Shown: one piece after another, positions 46,685-55,493 of the stretch
Layout: each line of letters opens with the position of its first letter
Position numbering within the stretch: position 1 is the stretch's first letter
DNA from: Bacilli bacterium
GTDB taxonomy: Bacteria; Bacillota_I; Bacilli_A; RFN20; CAG-826
DNA: 64,000 nt
Assembly (NCBI GenBank): GCA_017619815.1
Contig: JAFZRR010000062.1
Span: 33,933-97,932, forward strand
Direction of reading: 5' to 3'
Translations under genes and position numbers: made by a program
The notes under the pieces: generated by a model
What the model was told of the DNA's origin: nothing
The model's database searches: none
What the model saw: only the letters and a program-made list of their open reading frames with translations

Positions 46685-47901
46685 TGTTAAATTTAGATAA
46701 AAACAAAAAATACTTATTAGCATGTTCGTTTGGACCTGATTCAATGGCGCTTTTTGATATGCTTCTTAAAGCTGGCTACATCTTTGAAGTGGCCCACGTG
46801 AATTACCATTTAAGAAAAGAATCTGACTACGAAGAATTATGTTTAAGAAACTACTGCAAAGAATACGACATCAAGCTTCATGTATTTAGAAATAAGAAAA
46901 AGATTAGAAATAACGTCGAAGCTATTTGTCGTGAAATTAGATATGACTTTTTCGCGAAAATTTATCACAAGAATAAGTTTGATGGTTTATTGATCGCACA
47001 TAATGAAGATGACTTAATTGAGACATATTTGCTGCAAAAAAAGCGCAAAAACCTCGTATTTTGCTTTGGATTAAGTAAAGAAAATATCATCAAAGGAATG
47101 AGAGTTTTGAGACCGTTACTTGATGTTAAGAAAAACGAACTTTTAAATTACTGCAAAGAAAACGAGATTCCGTACTCAATTGATAAAACGAACCTTCTTC
47201 CGATTTTTGAGAGAAATAAAATCAGAATTAACGTTGTTTCGAAAATGAAAGAAGATGACAGACAATATGTTCTCTACAATATTTGCATTGAGAATGAGTC
47301 CTTACATAAAATGATCGAAAAAGTTAAATTATGTTCTGATCAAATTAAAGAACTTCAACAATTGACTGAAATTGAATTTGCGTATTATCTCAATATTAAA
47401 TTACGAAATTTGGAAATTTATAAACCGATAACCTACAAACAAAGTATTGAAGTAGGGAAGTTTTTGCATTCAGAAAAGCCGAATATTTTCTTAAAAGTCG
47501 CTCAAAACGAAGCATGCGTTTATAAAGCATATGACCGTTTGCTTATTGAAAAAAACGAACAATCATTTGAACCATTCAACATTGAAAAGCCATGCGTTAT
47601 TGATAACCAAGTTCTTTTTGCTGATTTAGTTAAAGAAGGCGAAAAGAGAAATATCAAAGAAAATGATTACCCATTAACGATTAGAACTTATCAAGCTGGA
47701 GACAAAACAATGATCTCTGATTACCAAGTTCTTGTTCGTCGTTTATTTATCGATTGGAAGATGCCACTTTATTTAAGAAAGAGATGGCCTCTATTTGTTA
47801 ATAAAGATAATAAGATTGTTTATATTCCTCGTTACAGATCTGATTTTCAAGTATCCAATTCTCCAAATTTTTACGTTAAAGAGTGTTTTACTTTGAAATA
47901 A
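46684..47901 (+). CDS. tilS: tRNA(Ile)-lysidine synthetase TilS
   Basis: 405 residues. N-type ATP pyrophosphatase domain with a PP-loop SFGPDSM at 11-17 (usual SGGxDS; the Gly-Gly is Phe-Gly, Pro replaces the variable residue), VAHVNYHLR and AHNEDDLIETYL, followed by the TilS-specific and C-terminal substrate-binding parts (DKTMISDYQVLVRRLFIDWKMP). It makes lysidine at position 34 of the CAU-anticodon isoleucine tRNA, so that AUA is read. Together with the TAATG overlap with rqcP this places it in one operon. The sequence is rather divergent and lysine-rich. Confidence 0.93.
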   Translation: MLNLDKNKKYLLACSFGPDSMALFDMLLKAGYIFEVAHVNYHLRKESDYEELCLRNYCKEYDIKLHVFRNKKKIRNNVEAICREIRYDFFAKIYHKNKFDGLLIAHNEDDLIETYLLQKKRKNLVFCFGLSKENIIKGMRVLRPLLDVKKNELLNYCKENEIPYSIDKTNLLPIFERNKIRINVVSKMKEDDRQYVLYNICIENESLHKMIEKVKLCSDQIKELQQLTEIEFAYYLNIKLRNLEIYKPITYKQSIEVGKFLHSEKPNIFLKVAQNEACVYKAYDRLLIEKNEQSFEPFNIEKPCVIDNQVLFADLVKEGEKRNIKENDYPLTIRTYQAGDKTMISDYQVLVRRLFIDWKMPLYLRKRWPLFVNKDNKIVYIPRYRSDFQVSNSPNFYVKECFTLK

Positions 47902-47920
47902 AGTAATTTATCTTTATAAT
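47893..47920 (+). promoter_or_regulatory. ftsH promoter
   Basis: TTGAAA, 16-base spacer, TATAAT. The -35 box lies in the last codons of tilS. ftsH starts 33 bases after the -10 box with AGAGGAGGT. Confidence 0.75.
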
Positions 47921-47953
47921 ATTTTCACTACCAAAAAAGAGGAGGTATTTAAT

Positions 47954-50077
47954 ATGGCTGAAGAACAACAACCTGTTAGAAGACGCTTTTCGTGGAGTTA
48001 TTTATTCTCGTTTTTACTTATTGCCGGTATTATCGTTACCGTTATAGTTTTACTATTCAATAGAAGTGGCGCTAAAGAATTTAAGCAAACTGAATTCTTA
48101 GCACAATTAGGCCAAAACAATATTACCGAAGTTAGAGAAACCCCTAAAGAAAACACCATCGTTAATTTAGCGGGTACTTATAAGTACACCACTCAAAGTG
48201 GAAAAACCGCTTATAAGAGTTTCACATTCAATATTTCTTATCACGAATTATATGAAGATGAAAATCCATGGACCTATGTTGGTACAGATGGTCAAAACTA
48301 CTACTTAATCGATAATGAAAAAGTAGCAGATTTCGCTGGTGATCCATCCACAAAGGCAATTACCTTATACTCATTCATGAGTAACAAAGCCGCTTTAGCC
48401 GCAACTGAAGAAAAACCTTCATTTGTTTTACATAGTGCTAAAGACCCATATGTTACCTCTTGGTGGGATCAATGGGGACCAACCATCATTATGCTTGGTG
48501 GTAGCTTATTAATCTGTATCTTCTTATTCACAAGATTATCTGCCTCTGTTGCTGGAAGCAACAACAAGGCTTTGGAATTCAATAAATCCCGCGCTAGAAG
48601 AATGACTAACTCAAAGGTTCACTTTGATGATGTCGCTGGTGCAGAAGAAGAAAAAGTGGAAATGGCTGAACTCGTTTCCTACTTAAAAGAACCAAAGAAA
48701 TTCGCCAAATTTGGTGCCAAATTACCAAAAGGCGTCTTATTAGTGGGCCCTCCAGGATGTGGTAAAACCTTATTAGCGAAAGCTGTTGCTGGTGAAGCAG
48801 GCGTTCCATTCTATTACATTTCCGGTTCCGACTTTGTCGAAATGTTCGTCGGTGTCGGTGCAGGACGTGTCAGAGATATGTTTAAGATTGCGAAAGAAAA
48901 TGCACCATGTCTTGTTTTCATCGATGAAATCGATGCAGTCGGTCGTCAAAGAGGCGCTGGCTTAGGTGGTGGCAACGATGAACGTGAACAAACACTTAAC
49001 CAATTACTCGTTGAAATGGATGGTTTCTCTGATAACTCTGGTATTATCGTTATCGCTGCGACAAACCGTGATGATGTTCTTGACCCAGCTTTATTAAGAG
49101 CAGGTCGTTTCGATAGAAAGATTACAGTTTCTATGCCTGATAAAGCAGGTCGTGAAGCTATCTTCAAAGTGCACGCACGCAATAAGAAAGTTGATCCAAA
49201 CGTTGATTATGCTCAACTTGCAAAACGTACTGTTGGTTTCTCAGGTGCTGATATTGAAAATATCATGAACGAAGCGGCGATTTTAGCCGTTCGTAGAAAC
49301 AAAGACCTTATTGACTTAGATGAAATTGATGAAGCTATCGATCGTCGTGTAGCGGGCCCAGCAAAATCCTCTAGAGGATTAAACGCTCATGAAAGAGATG
49401 TTGTTGCCCATCACGAAGCTGGTCACGCCATTATCGGTATCAAATGGCCACATAGTGATAAGGTTCAAAAGATTACAATTATTCCTCGTGGTAATACAGG
49501 CGGACACGTCCGTATGACACCTGAGGATGATAGATTCATTCTTACAAAGAAGGAACTTGAAGCGCGTATTATCGGTTACTTAGGTGGCCGTTCCGCAGAA
49601 GAAGTGTTCTTTGATGATGTTTCCACTGGTGCATCTAATGATATCGAAGTGGCAACTCAAATTGCGAGAATGATGGTTTGTGAACTTGGTATGTCTCCAT
49701 TAGGACCAATTCAATATGAAAGAGACACTGGAAGTGTCTTCCTTGGAAGAGACTACACAAATTCACAAAAGAATTTCTCTATTGAAACAGCGACAAAGAT
49801 TGATGCTGAAATTCGTAAGATCATCGAAGATGCTCACGAACAAGCACTCAAGATTATTAGAGAAAATAAAGAAGATGTCGAACTCATTGCTAAGACACTT
49901 CTTGAACATGAACAAATTACCGCAGAAGAAATTGATTACTTACTTGAACACCGTCATTTAAAGCGTGATGAAGTCCAAGAAGCTCCAGCGGAAAATGTTG
50001 TTCAACCAGAACCTCAAGCTGAACAACCTGAGAGTGAACAAGCTCCAGAAGTTCCAGAAGAGAGTAAAGGAGAATAA
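47954..50077 (+). CDS. ftsH: ATP-dependent zinc metalloprotease FtsH
   Basis: 707 residues. Two membrane spans (about 15-36 and 170-193) enclose an extracellular domain. The AAA+ ATPase has Walker A GPPGCGKT (near 264), pore [15 protein letters not shown], Walker [13 protein letters not shown], and the arginine finger region RAGRFDR. The protease part carries the zinc motif HEAGH (near 487) and a distant Asp ligand. The enzyme degrades misfolded membrane proteins and short-lived regulators. The tail is rich in Glu, Pro and Gln. The extracellular domain is larger than in Bacillus subtilis. Own promoter upstream, own terminator downstream. Confidence 0.98.
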   Translation: MAEEQQPVRRRFSWSYLFSFLLIAGIIVTVIVLLFNRSGAKEFKQTEFLAQLGQNNITEVRETPKENTIVNLAGTYKYTTQSGKTAYKSFTFNISYHELYEDENPWTYVGTDGQNYYLIDNEKVADFAGDPSTKAITLYSFMSNKAALAATEEKPSFVLHSAKDPYVTSWWDQWGPTIIMLGGSLLICIFLFTRLSASVAGSNNKALEFNKSRARRMTNSKVHFDDVAGAEEEKVEMAELVSYLKEPKKFAKFGAKLPKGVLLVGPPGCGKTLLAKAVAGEAGVPFYYISGSDFVEMFVGVGAGRVRDMFKIAKENAPCLVFIDEIDAVGRQRGAGLGGGNDEREQTLNQLLVEMDGFSDNSGIIVIAATNRDDVLDPALLRAGRFDRKITVSMPDKAGREAIFKVHARNKKVDPNVDYAQLAKRTVGFSGADIENIMNEAAILAVRRNKDLIDLDEIDEAIDRRVAGPAKSSRGLNAHERDVVAHHEAGHAIIGIKWPHSDKVQKITIIPRGNTGGHVRMTPEDDRFILTKKELEARIIGYLGGRSAEEVFFDDVSTGASNDIEVATQIARMMVCELGMSPLGPIQYERDTGSVFLGRDYTNSQKNFSIETATKIDAEIRKIIEDAHEQALKIIRENKEDVELIAKTLLEHEQITAEEIDYLLEHRHLKRDEVQEAPAENVVQPEPQAEQPESEQAPEVPEESKGE

Positions 50078-50079
50078 TT

Positions 50080-50101
50080 GAGAGGTTCGCCTCTCTTTTT
50101 T
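50080..50101 (+). terminator. Terminator directly before the dus start codon
   Basis: GAGAGG-TTCG-CCTCTC followed by T6, ending two bases before the ATG of dus. Confidence 0.9.
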
Positions 50102-50103
50102 CT

Positions 50104-51096
50104 ATGTGGAAATTAGGCAAGTTTGAAATTGATAGTAAAGTAGTCCTTGGCCCAATGGCGGGAATTACCTTTAGAAGCTATAGAGAGTTTATGGCTAATT
50201 TTGGTTTTGGCCTTTGTGTTACCGAGATGGTTTCAGATATGGGATTATTCTATGGAAACGAAGAAACTAAGACTTATATAGACTTCGAAAAAGGAAATTA
50301 CTTAACAGGTGTTCAATTATTCGGACATGACCCAATTTACATCAAAAAAGCCGCAGAAATCGCTTTAAACGCCAATCCAAACATCGATTTCTTCGATTTT
50401 AATATGGGTTGTCCAGTTCCAAAAGTTGTGGATGCTGGATCTGGTTCTGCATTAATGAAAAACCCTAAACTTTGTGGTGATATTATTCGTGCTTTGAAGG
50501 AAGTGACTGATAAGCCTGTAACCGCAAAAATACGTTTAGGTTGGGATGCGAAATCCATGAATTATATGGAAGTAATTCGTGAGTTAGAAGATGCTGGTGT
50601 AGATATGATTGCGATTCATTCTAGAACCAAGAAAGAACTCTATCTTGGAGAACCACATCACGACTTGCTTAAAGATTTAAGAAGCCAAATGAAAATGCCA
50701 TTAGTAATATCCGGAAATATCTATACGCTTGATGATGCGATTAAAGCATTAGAAATTACTGGAGCAGATGCAGTTATGGTGGCTCGTGGTGGAGTTGGAA
50801 ATCCATTCCTATTAACTCAAATTAACGAATATTTTAAGTCCGGGAATAGATTAGAAAGTCCATCTTTAAAAGAACAACTAAAGTGGTGTTATGAATTAGC
50901 TACTAAAGTAGTGGAAGAAAAAGGTGAAGATAGAGGAATGAGAATTTACAGGAGCATAGCTCCTAAATTCTTTACAGGTATTAAAAACTGCAAAGGATAT
51001 AGATTAAGATTAAGTTCTGAATTAGTGTCCTTAGAATCGCTTAAAAGTATTCTTCAAGATATCGCAAACGATAACAATGTTGAATTCTCAGTATGA
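50104..51096 (+). CDS. dus: tRNA-dihydrouridine synthase (DusB type)
   Basis: 330 residues, FMN TIM-barrel. LGPMAGITFRSYREF (FMN site), CVTEMVSDMGL, FDFNMGCPVPKVVDAGSGSALM with the catalytic Cys (near 101), the KIRLGWD block and VMVARGGVGNPFL are all present. It reduces uridines in the tRNA D-loop. The ATG stands only 2 bases after the T-run of the ftsH terminator, and no ribosome-binding site is possible between them; expression must come from terminator readthrough or a start inside the terminator. The N-terminus MWKLGKFEIDSK fits the family, so the start appears right. Confidence 0.93.
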   Translation: MWKLGKFEIDSKVVLGPMAGITFRSYREFMANFGFGLCVTEMVSDMGLFYGNEETKTYIDFEKGNYLTGVQLFGHDPIYIKKAAEIALNANPNIDFFDFNMGCPVPKVVDAGSGSALMKNPKLCGDIIRALKEVTDKPVTAKIRLGWDAKSMNYMEVIRELEDAGVDMIAIHSRTKKELYLGEPHHDLLKDLRSQMKMPLVISGNIYTLDDAIKALEITGADAVMVARGGVGNPFLLTQINEYFKSGNRLESPSLKEQLKWCYELATKVVEEKGEDRGMRIYRSIAPKFFTGIKNCKGYRLRLSSELVSLESLKSILQDIANDNNVEFSV

Positions 51097-51143
51097 AAAT
51101 TCAAATGATTCAAATATAATAAGAAAGTTAGTGAGGTATTATT

Positions 51144-52631
51144 ATGGATAATAAAGTAGTATTAAATGACCAAGAACAAGCTAGAAGAGATAAGCTCGAA
51201 AAATATAGAGCGTTAGGTGTTGATCCTTTTGGTAAAGCCTATAAAGTCTCTCACCATGTTGATGAAATTAGAAAACTATGCAATAAGAAATCTGAAAAAG
51301 CATTACAAAGAATGAATTTAGTGGTTTCTGTTGCGGGACGTTTAATGAACATCAGAAGAATGGGCAAAGCTTCATTCGTTAATTTACAAGATAAAACAGG
51401 CCATATCCAAGCATATATTGGTATCGATGTTGTAGGTAAAAAAGCCTATGATGTTTTCCGCCTTGCAGATATTGGCGATATCGTCGGTTTAAAAGGTCGT
51501 GTTATGATGACCAGAACAGGCGAATTAACTATCCGTGTTGAAAAGTACACACACCTCACAAAATGCTTACATCCATTACCAGAAAAATTCCATGGTTTAG
51601 TGGACGTTGAAGAAAGAAGTAGAAGAAGATACTTAGACCTCATTATGAACGAAGAAGCACGTAAGGTTGCTTTTGCTCGTCCAAAGATTATTAGAGAGAT
51701 CCAAAGTTTCTTAGATGGCAACGATTTCGTGGAAGTCGAAACAAGCATCTTAAATCCTATCTTAGGCGGTGCTGCCGCAAGACCATTCGTTACTCATCAT
51801 AATGCCTTAGATAAGGACTTTTACCTTAGAATTGCGACGGAATTGAACTTAAAACGTTTAATTGTTGGTGGTATGGAAAGAGTCTACGAAATTGGTAGAT
51901 TATTTAGAAATGAAGGTATGGACGCAAGCCATAACCCAGAATTCACCACAATCGAAATTTACCAAGCTTTCTCTGATTTAAGAGGTATCGGTGCATTAAC
52001 CGAAAAGATGATCAGACAAGTCGCGAAAAATGTCACTGGTTCCGCAGTTGTGGAATACCAAGGAAAAACCATTGATTTCCAATCTAAATTTAGATGGGTT
52101 TCTATGAATGATTTAATTAAAGAAAAAGTCGGTATCGATTTCAGTAAAATTGAGTCATTTGAAGAAGCTAAAGCCCTTGCCGATAAATACGAAATTCACC
52201 TCGACAAGTTCAAGAATAGTGTAGGTTATGTTATGAACGAATTCTTTGAAGAGTTATGTCAAGATGATTTAATTCAACCAACATTCGTTTATAGTTATCC
52301 AATTGAAGTGTCTCCATTAACCAAGAAAGGCAAAGATCCACGCTTCACAGAAAGATTCGAATTATTCGTGAACGGACGTGAGCTCGCTAATGCATATAGC
52401 GAACTTAATGACCCAATTGATCAAAGACAAAGATTCATTGACCAACTTAAGGCCAAAGAACTCGGTGATGATGAAGCCAGCGATATGGACGTCGACTTTG
52501 TTGAATCACTCGAGTACGGTATGGCGCCTACAGGTGGTGTGGGCATGGGCATTGACCGTCTTACCATGTTATTAACTAACCAAGCTCAAATTAGAGAAGT
52601 CATCTTATTCCCAACAATGAGGGATAAATAA
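51144..52631 (+). CDS. lysS: Lysyl-tRNA synthetase, class II
   Basis: 495 residues, normal size. OB-fold anticodon-binding domain (about 60-150, VAGRLMNIRRMGKASFVNLQD), motif 2 (RNEGMDASHNPEFTTIE), and motif 3 GMGIDRLTMLL near the C-terminus. GAGGTATTATT precedes the ATG and TATAAT lies at the end of the dus gap. The 47-base gap holds no T-box leader. Confidence 0.97.
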   Translation: MDNKVVLNDQEQARRDKLEKYRALGVDPFGKAYKVSHHVDEIRKLCNKKSEKALQRMNLVVSVAGRLMNIRRMGKASFVNLQDKTGHIQAYIGIDVVGKKAYDVFRLADIGDIVGLKGRVMMTRTGELTIRVEKYTHLTKCLHPLPEKFHGLVDVEERSRRRYLDLIMNEEARKVAFARPKIIREIQSFLDGNDFVEVETSILNPILGGAAARPFVTHHNALDKDFYLRIATELNLKRLIVGGMERVYEIGRLFRNEGMDASHNPEFTTIEIYQAFSDLRGIGALTEKMIRQVAKNVTGSAVVEYQGKTIDFQSKFRWVSMNDLIKEKVGIDFSKIESFEEAKALADKYEIHLDKFKNSVGYVMNEFFEELCQDDLIQPTFVYSYPIEVSPLTKKGKDPRFTERFELFVNGRELANAYSELNDPIDQRQRFIDQLKAKELGDDEASDMDVDFVESLEYGMAPTGGVGMGIDRLTMLLTNQAQIREVILFPTMRDK

Positions 52632-52636
52632 AATTT

Positions 52637-52661
52637 GGAACCATTAATGGTTCCTTTTTTT
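52637..52661 (+). terminator. Rho-independent terminator of lysS
   Basis: GGAACCA / TGGTTCC stem around TTAA followed by T7. Confidence 0.93.
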
Positions 52662-52730
52662 CTGTGTAAAAATTTTCGAGTTTGATACCTATATATTTAG
52701 TAGAGGCGAATTATTTAGTTTCTTACGCGC

Positions 52731-52759
52731 TTGCAACTTAAATATGTAATATGTATAAT
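52731..52759 (+). promoter_or_regulatory. Promoter of the rpsF-ssb-rpsR operon
   Basis: TTGCAA, exactly 17 bases, TATAAT, about 60 bases ahead of the rpsF start. It leaves a leader long enough for a regulatory fold. Confidence 0.85.
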
Positions 52760-52781
52760 ACTATTGCTTTTTATAAGCATG

Positions 52782-52824
52782 ACTCTCTGCTATGAAAATA
52801 GCCAGAAGACCAAAGGGAGGTAGT
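52782..52824 (+). promoter_or_regulatory. Possible SD-hiding hairpin in the rpsF leader
   Basis: ACTCTC (about 52782-52787) can pair with GGGAGG, the rpsF ribosome site, and encloses an inner hairpin CTGCTAT-GAAA-ATAGCCAG. This could be an autoregulatory leader of the S6/S18 kind, but the CCG bulge typical of the known S6:S18 motif was not found. Confidence 0.35.
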
Positions 52825-52827
52825 AAA

Positions 52828-53118
52828 ATGCGCAAATACGAAATTATGTACATTTTAAGAGCTAACTTAGACGAAGAAGCTCGCAAAGCCCAAATGGAAA
52901 AATTAGCCGGTCTTTTAGAAAAGAACGGTGCAAAAGTCGAAAAGACTGACGAAGCATTTGGTTTACGCGATCTCGCTTATCCAATTAACGATGAAGTTAA
53001 AGGATACTATGTCGTCCTCAAAGTTTTAGCTGAGCAAACTGCACTTTATGAATTCAATCGTAAAGTCCGTCACGATGCAAATGTCTTAAGATTCTTAATT
53101 CTCGCTGAACAAGAATAA
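52828..53118 (+). CDS. rpsF: Ribosomal protein S6
   Basis: 96 residues from ATG 52828 (MRKYEIMYIL), chosen because GGGAGGT lies 7 bases upstream; an in-frame ATG at 52792 would be inside the leader. Typical S6 pattern with RDLAYPINDEVKGYYVV. First gene of the conserved rpsF-ssb-rpsR operon; S6 pairs with S18 in the platform of the 30S subunit. Confidence 0.97.
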   Translation: MRKYEIMYILRANLDEEARKAQMEKLAGLLEKNGAKVEKTDEAFGLRDLAYPINDEVKGYYVVLKVLAEQTALYEFNRKVRHDANVLRFLILAEQE

Positions 53119-53131
53119 GGAGGATAATCTT

Positions 53132-53569
53132 ATGATTAACAACGTAGTTTTAGTCGGTCGCTTAACACGTGACCCAGAACTCAAAACAACCACTTCTGGA
53201 ACATCTATTTGTTCATTCACAGTCGCAGTCGACAATCGTCAAAGAAATGCCGATGGAACAAGAACCGCAAGTTTCATTCCATGCACAGCATTCCAACAAT
53301 CTGCAGATAATATGAGCAAGTTCCTTAAGAAAGGTTCATTGGTAGGTATCGTCGGACGTTTGAATCAACGTAGTTATCTTAATAAAGATAATATCAAAGT
53401 GACAGTCATCGAAGTTTTATGTGATACTGTTCAATTCCTTGAACCAAAAGGTGAAGGTAGAGCTAACGAAAACGATAACAGCGGTTTCGAAAGCGATGTC
53501 CAAGCATCTCAAGATGAAAGCAAAAACCTCGATGCGTTAGATTTGCCTGACGATGATCTTCCATTCTAA
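53132..53569 (+). CDS. ssb: Single-stranded DNA-binding protein
   Basis: 145 residues: one OB-fold (MINNVVLVGRLTRDPELKTT through about 108) followed by an acidic linker and the C-terminal tip LPDDDLPF, the partner-docking tail of bacterial SSB. Lies 13 bases after rpsF with AAGGAGGATAAT, in the usual S6-SSB-S18 order. Confidence 0.97.
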   Translation: MINNVVLVGRLTRDPELKTTTSGTSICSFTVAVDNRQRNADGTRTASFIPCTAFQQSADNMSKFLKKGSLVGIVGRLNQRSYLNKDNIKVTVIEVLCDTVQFLEPKGEGRANENDNSGFESDVQASQDESKNLDALDLPDDDLPF

Positions 53570-53588
53570 TTAGAAAGGAAAATTGAAA

Positions 53589-53816
53589 ATGGCATTTAGA
53601 AAAGTTAGACCACACAAAAAAGTCTGTGTGTTCTGTAAGAACAAATCTAAGTTTATTGATTACAAAGATATCGAAACACTTAAGACCATGATTACTCCAA
53701 ATGGAAAAATTTCTCCACGTAGAGGAACAGGTACATGTGCAAAACACCAAAGAGAATTAGCCGTCGCTATTAAAAGAGCGAGATTCATGGCTCTTCTCCC
53801 ATATGTTGAAGACTAA
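53589..53816 (+). CDS. rpsR: Ribosomal protein S18, zinc-type
   Basis: 75 residues from ATG 53589; a TTG six bases earlier is too near the AAAGGA site. Cysteines in VCVFCKNK and [10 protein letters not shown] suggest the zinc-binding (C+) form, in contrast to the zinc-free form of many Bacilli. Ends the operon. Confidence 0.95.
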   Translation: MAFRKVRPHKKVCVFCKNKSKFIDYKDIETLKTMITPNGKISPRRGTGTCAKHQRELAVAIKRARFMALLPYVED

Positions 53817-53835
53817 TCAATTACTTAAGCAAAAC

Positions 53836-53866
53836 AAAAAGACCTACATTGATTGTAGGTCTTTTT
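53836..53866. terminator. Bidirectional terminator between rpsR and a convergent lipoprotein gene
   Basis: AAAAAGACCTACA / TGTAGGTCTTTTT stem: T-runs occur on both strands, so it serves both converging genes. Confidence 0.9.
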
Positions 53867-53878
53867 AATTATTTATAA

Positions 53879-54673
53879 TTAATTATTGGAAGATGATTGA
53901 GGGATATCAATTGTAGTTTCGAATACTGCTTTTATCTCAAAATCATTACCATCTATATTTGCGTGTAGCCATGTGATGTAGCCGTTTTGGAATTTGACTT
54001 GATATCCAAAACCCACTCCCGCGTAATGATAATATCCTAAATAAAAGTCATCGGTTAAATCATCATCTTCGTAAAATTCATAATTAGACATCTCTTTCAT
54101 GTGCATTTCAACTTCATGATAAAAAGCGTATGAGCATCTACTTTGAATGTTTTCACTGGATGTCGATCTTAAATATTTAGAACCTGTTTTTGTATATGAA
54201 TAGCATGTTCCGTTTTTATTCTCATAATAAACGGCATCTTGATTTGGATTTTTTATCATCCAACCGTTTTTGGTGAACTTTTGTGTGTAAATTGCAGTGA
54301 TATTTGATGAATAACGGTACTGATATGTGTAGTTATATTGCTTATTGAACGCTGATTGAGATGCATTTTTAAAAGCATTCCATTGACTTACAGTGATTTG
54401 TTCACCGTTACCTTCTGTTACTGGCGGATTATTGTCGCTTAATGTGTGAGCGGCTATTGTTGTTGTTTCTGATCCTCCGCCAGAAGAACCGCCGCCTTCT
54501 CCACCGGAACCACCTTCTCCACCAGAAGAACCACCTCCAGATCCTCCTTCACCAGATCCATTTTGTCCTTGTTCGGATCCATTACCGGAATTGTTGGAAG
54601 AATTCTGTTTTGTGGTGCAGCCAAAAGAAAGAAGTGAGACTGCTGCTAAAATTAATAAAGTTTTATATTTCAT
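53879..54673 (-). CDS. Lipoprotein with long Gly/Ser/Glu linker
   Basis: 264 residues. Signal then lipobox LSFGC (Cys19). Residues about 25-80 are a low-complexity linker of Gly, Ser, Glu, Asn and Gln, which probably carries the C-terminal domain away from the membrane. That domain (about 85-260) has several Tyr-rich strands (YKQ/YQYR types) and no recognised motif. No ribosome site is clear before the ATG; AATAAT sits 7 bases upstream, so the mRNA may be leaderless. Function unknown. Confidence 0.75.
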   Translation of the reverse strand: MKYKTLLILAAVSLLSFGCTTKQNSSNNSGNGSEQGQNGSGEGGSGGGSSGGEGGSGGEGGGSSGGGSETTTIAAHTLSDNNPPVTEGNGEQITVSQWNAFKNASQSAFNKQYNYTYQYRYSSNITAIYTQKFTKNGWMIKNPNQDAVYYENKNGTCYSYTKTGSKYLRSTSSENIQSRCSYAFYHEVEMHMKEMSNYEFYEDDDLTDDFYLGYYHYAGVGFGYQVKFQNGYITWLHANIDGNDFEIKAVFETTIDIPQSSSNN

Positions 54674-54740
54674 ATGAGATATTATTGCATAGAATTGTGA
54701 TAAAATATAGAAGTAATCGAATAATTATTGAAGTCATCAT

Positions 54741-55418
54741 ATGGATAAGATTAAAGACTACCTATTGTCTCAACAAGATATCAAATATCGTGATTTTACT
54801 TTGCCTTTAATTCCTAACGTTGATGAAAAGACCTTTATAGGCGTGCGTTTACCTATCATTAAGAAGTATGCGAAAGATTTACCTAAGAAAGATAGATTAG
54901 AATTCTTAAAAGATCTCCCACATCAATACCACGAAGAGAACATTTTACATGCACTCATTCTTTCTAATATGAAAGATTATGATACGTTCCTTAACTATGT
55001 TAATGAGTTCTTACCATATGTTTCTAACTGGTCAGTATGTGACACAATTTGTAATAAGAACTTAGTTAAATATAGACCTCAGTTAATAAAAGAGATTTAT
55101 AAATGGCTGAAAAGTTATGAACTATATCGTGTTAGATACGCAGTTAAATGTTTAATGAATTATTATCTAGACGAAGACTTCAAAGAAGAACATCTACTAA
55201 AAGTAAGAGAAGTTAAATTAGATGACTATTATGTGGAAATGATGATCGCGTGGTATCTCGCAACTGGTTTAGCAAAGGACTATGAATCATTCGTGAAAGT
55301 CATTGAAGAGAAATGGTTCAGCAAATCTATCCACAATAAAGCTATTCAAAAAGCGGTGGAGTCATTCCGTGTAAGTGATGAGCACAAAGCATATTTGAAA
55401 ACACTAAAGATAAAATAG
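54741..55418 (+). CDS. AlkD-like HEAT-repeat DNA alkylation repair protein
   Basis: 225 residues of paired helices as in the AlkD/AlkC DNA glycosylases. FIGVRLPIIKKYAKDL is the typical opening; SNWSVCDTICNK carries the Trp and Asp of the active site, and DDYYVEMMIAWYLA the second conserved helix. AlkD removes 3-methyladenine and 7-methylguanine, but some small Firmicute members are uncharacterised, so activity on alkylated DNA is by family. Divergent from the lipoprotein gene; single-gene unit. Confidence 0.88.
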   Translation: MDKIKDYLLSQQDIKYRDFTLPLIPNVDEKTFIGVRLPIIKKYAKDLPKKDRLEFLKDLPHQYHEENILHALILSNMKDYDTFLNYVNEFLPYVSNWSVCDTICNKNLVKYRPQLIKEIYKWLKSYELYRVRYAVKCLMNYYLDEDFKEEHLLKVREVKLDDYYVEMMIAWYLATGLAKDYESFVKVIEEKWFSKSIHNKAIQKAVESFRVSDEHKAYLKTLKIK

Positions 55419-55440
55419 TCGTCCATGTGGGCGACTTTTC
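55416..55440 (+). terminator. Rho-independent terminator
   Basis: AGTCGTCC-ATGT-GGGCGACT followed by TTTTCT. A near copy (GTCGTCC/GGGCGAC) ends the following gene. Confidence 0.85.
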
Positions 55441-55493
55441 TATTATTAAGAAAAGATGTAAAATTAATATACAAATCTACTAGGAGAACAATT

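Noticed and set aside
51097..51143. T-box leader before lysS
   Set aside because: The gap is only 47 bases and has no T-box sequence or antiterminator.
54480..54590. Repetitive GC-rich stretch resembling a repeat array
   Set aside because: It is the Gly/Ser/Glu linker of the lipoprotein on the minus strand; there are no equal-length spacers, so it is not a CRISPR array.
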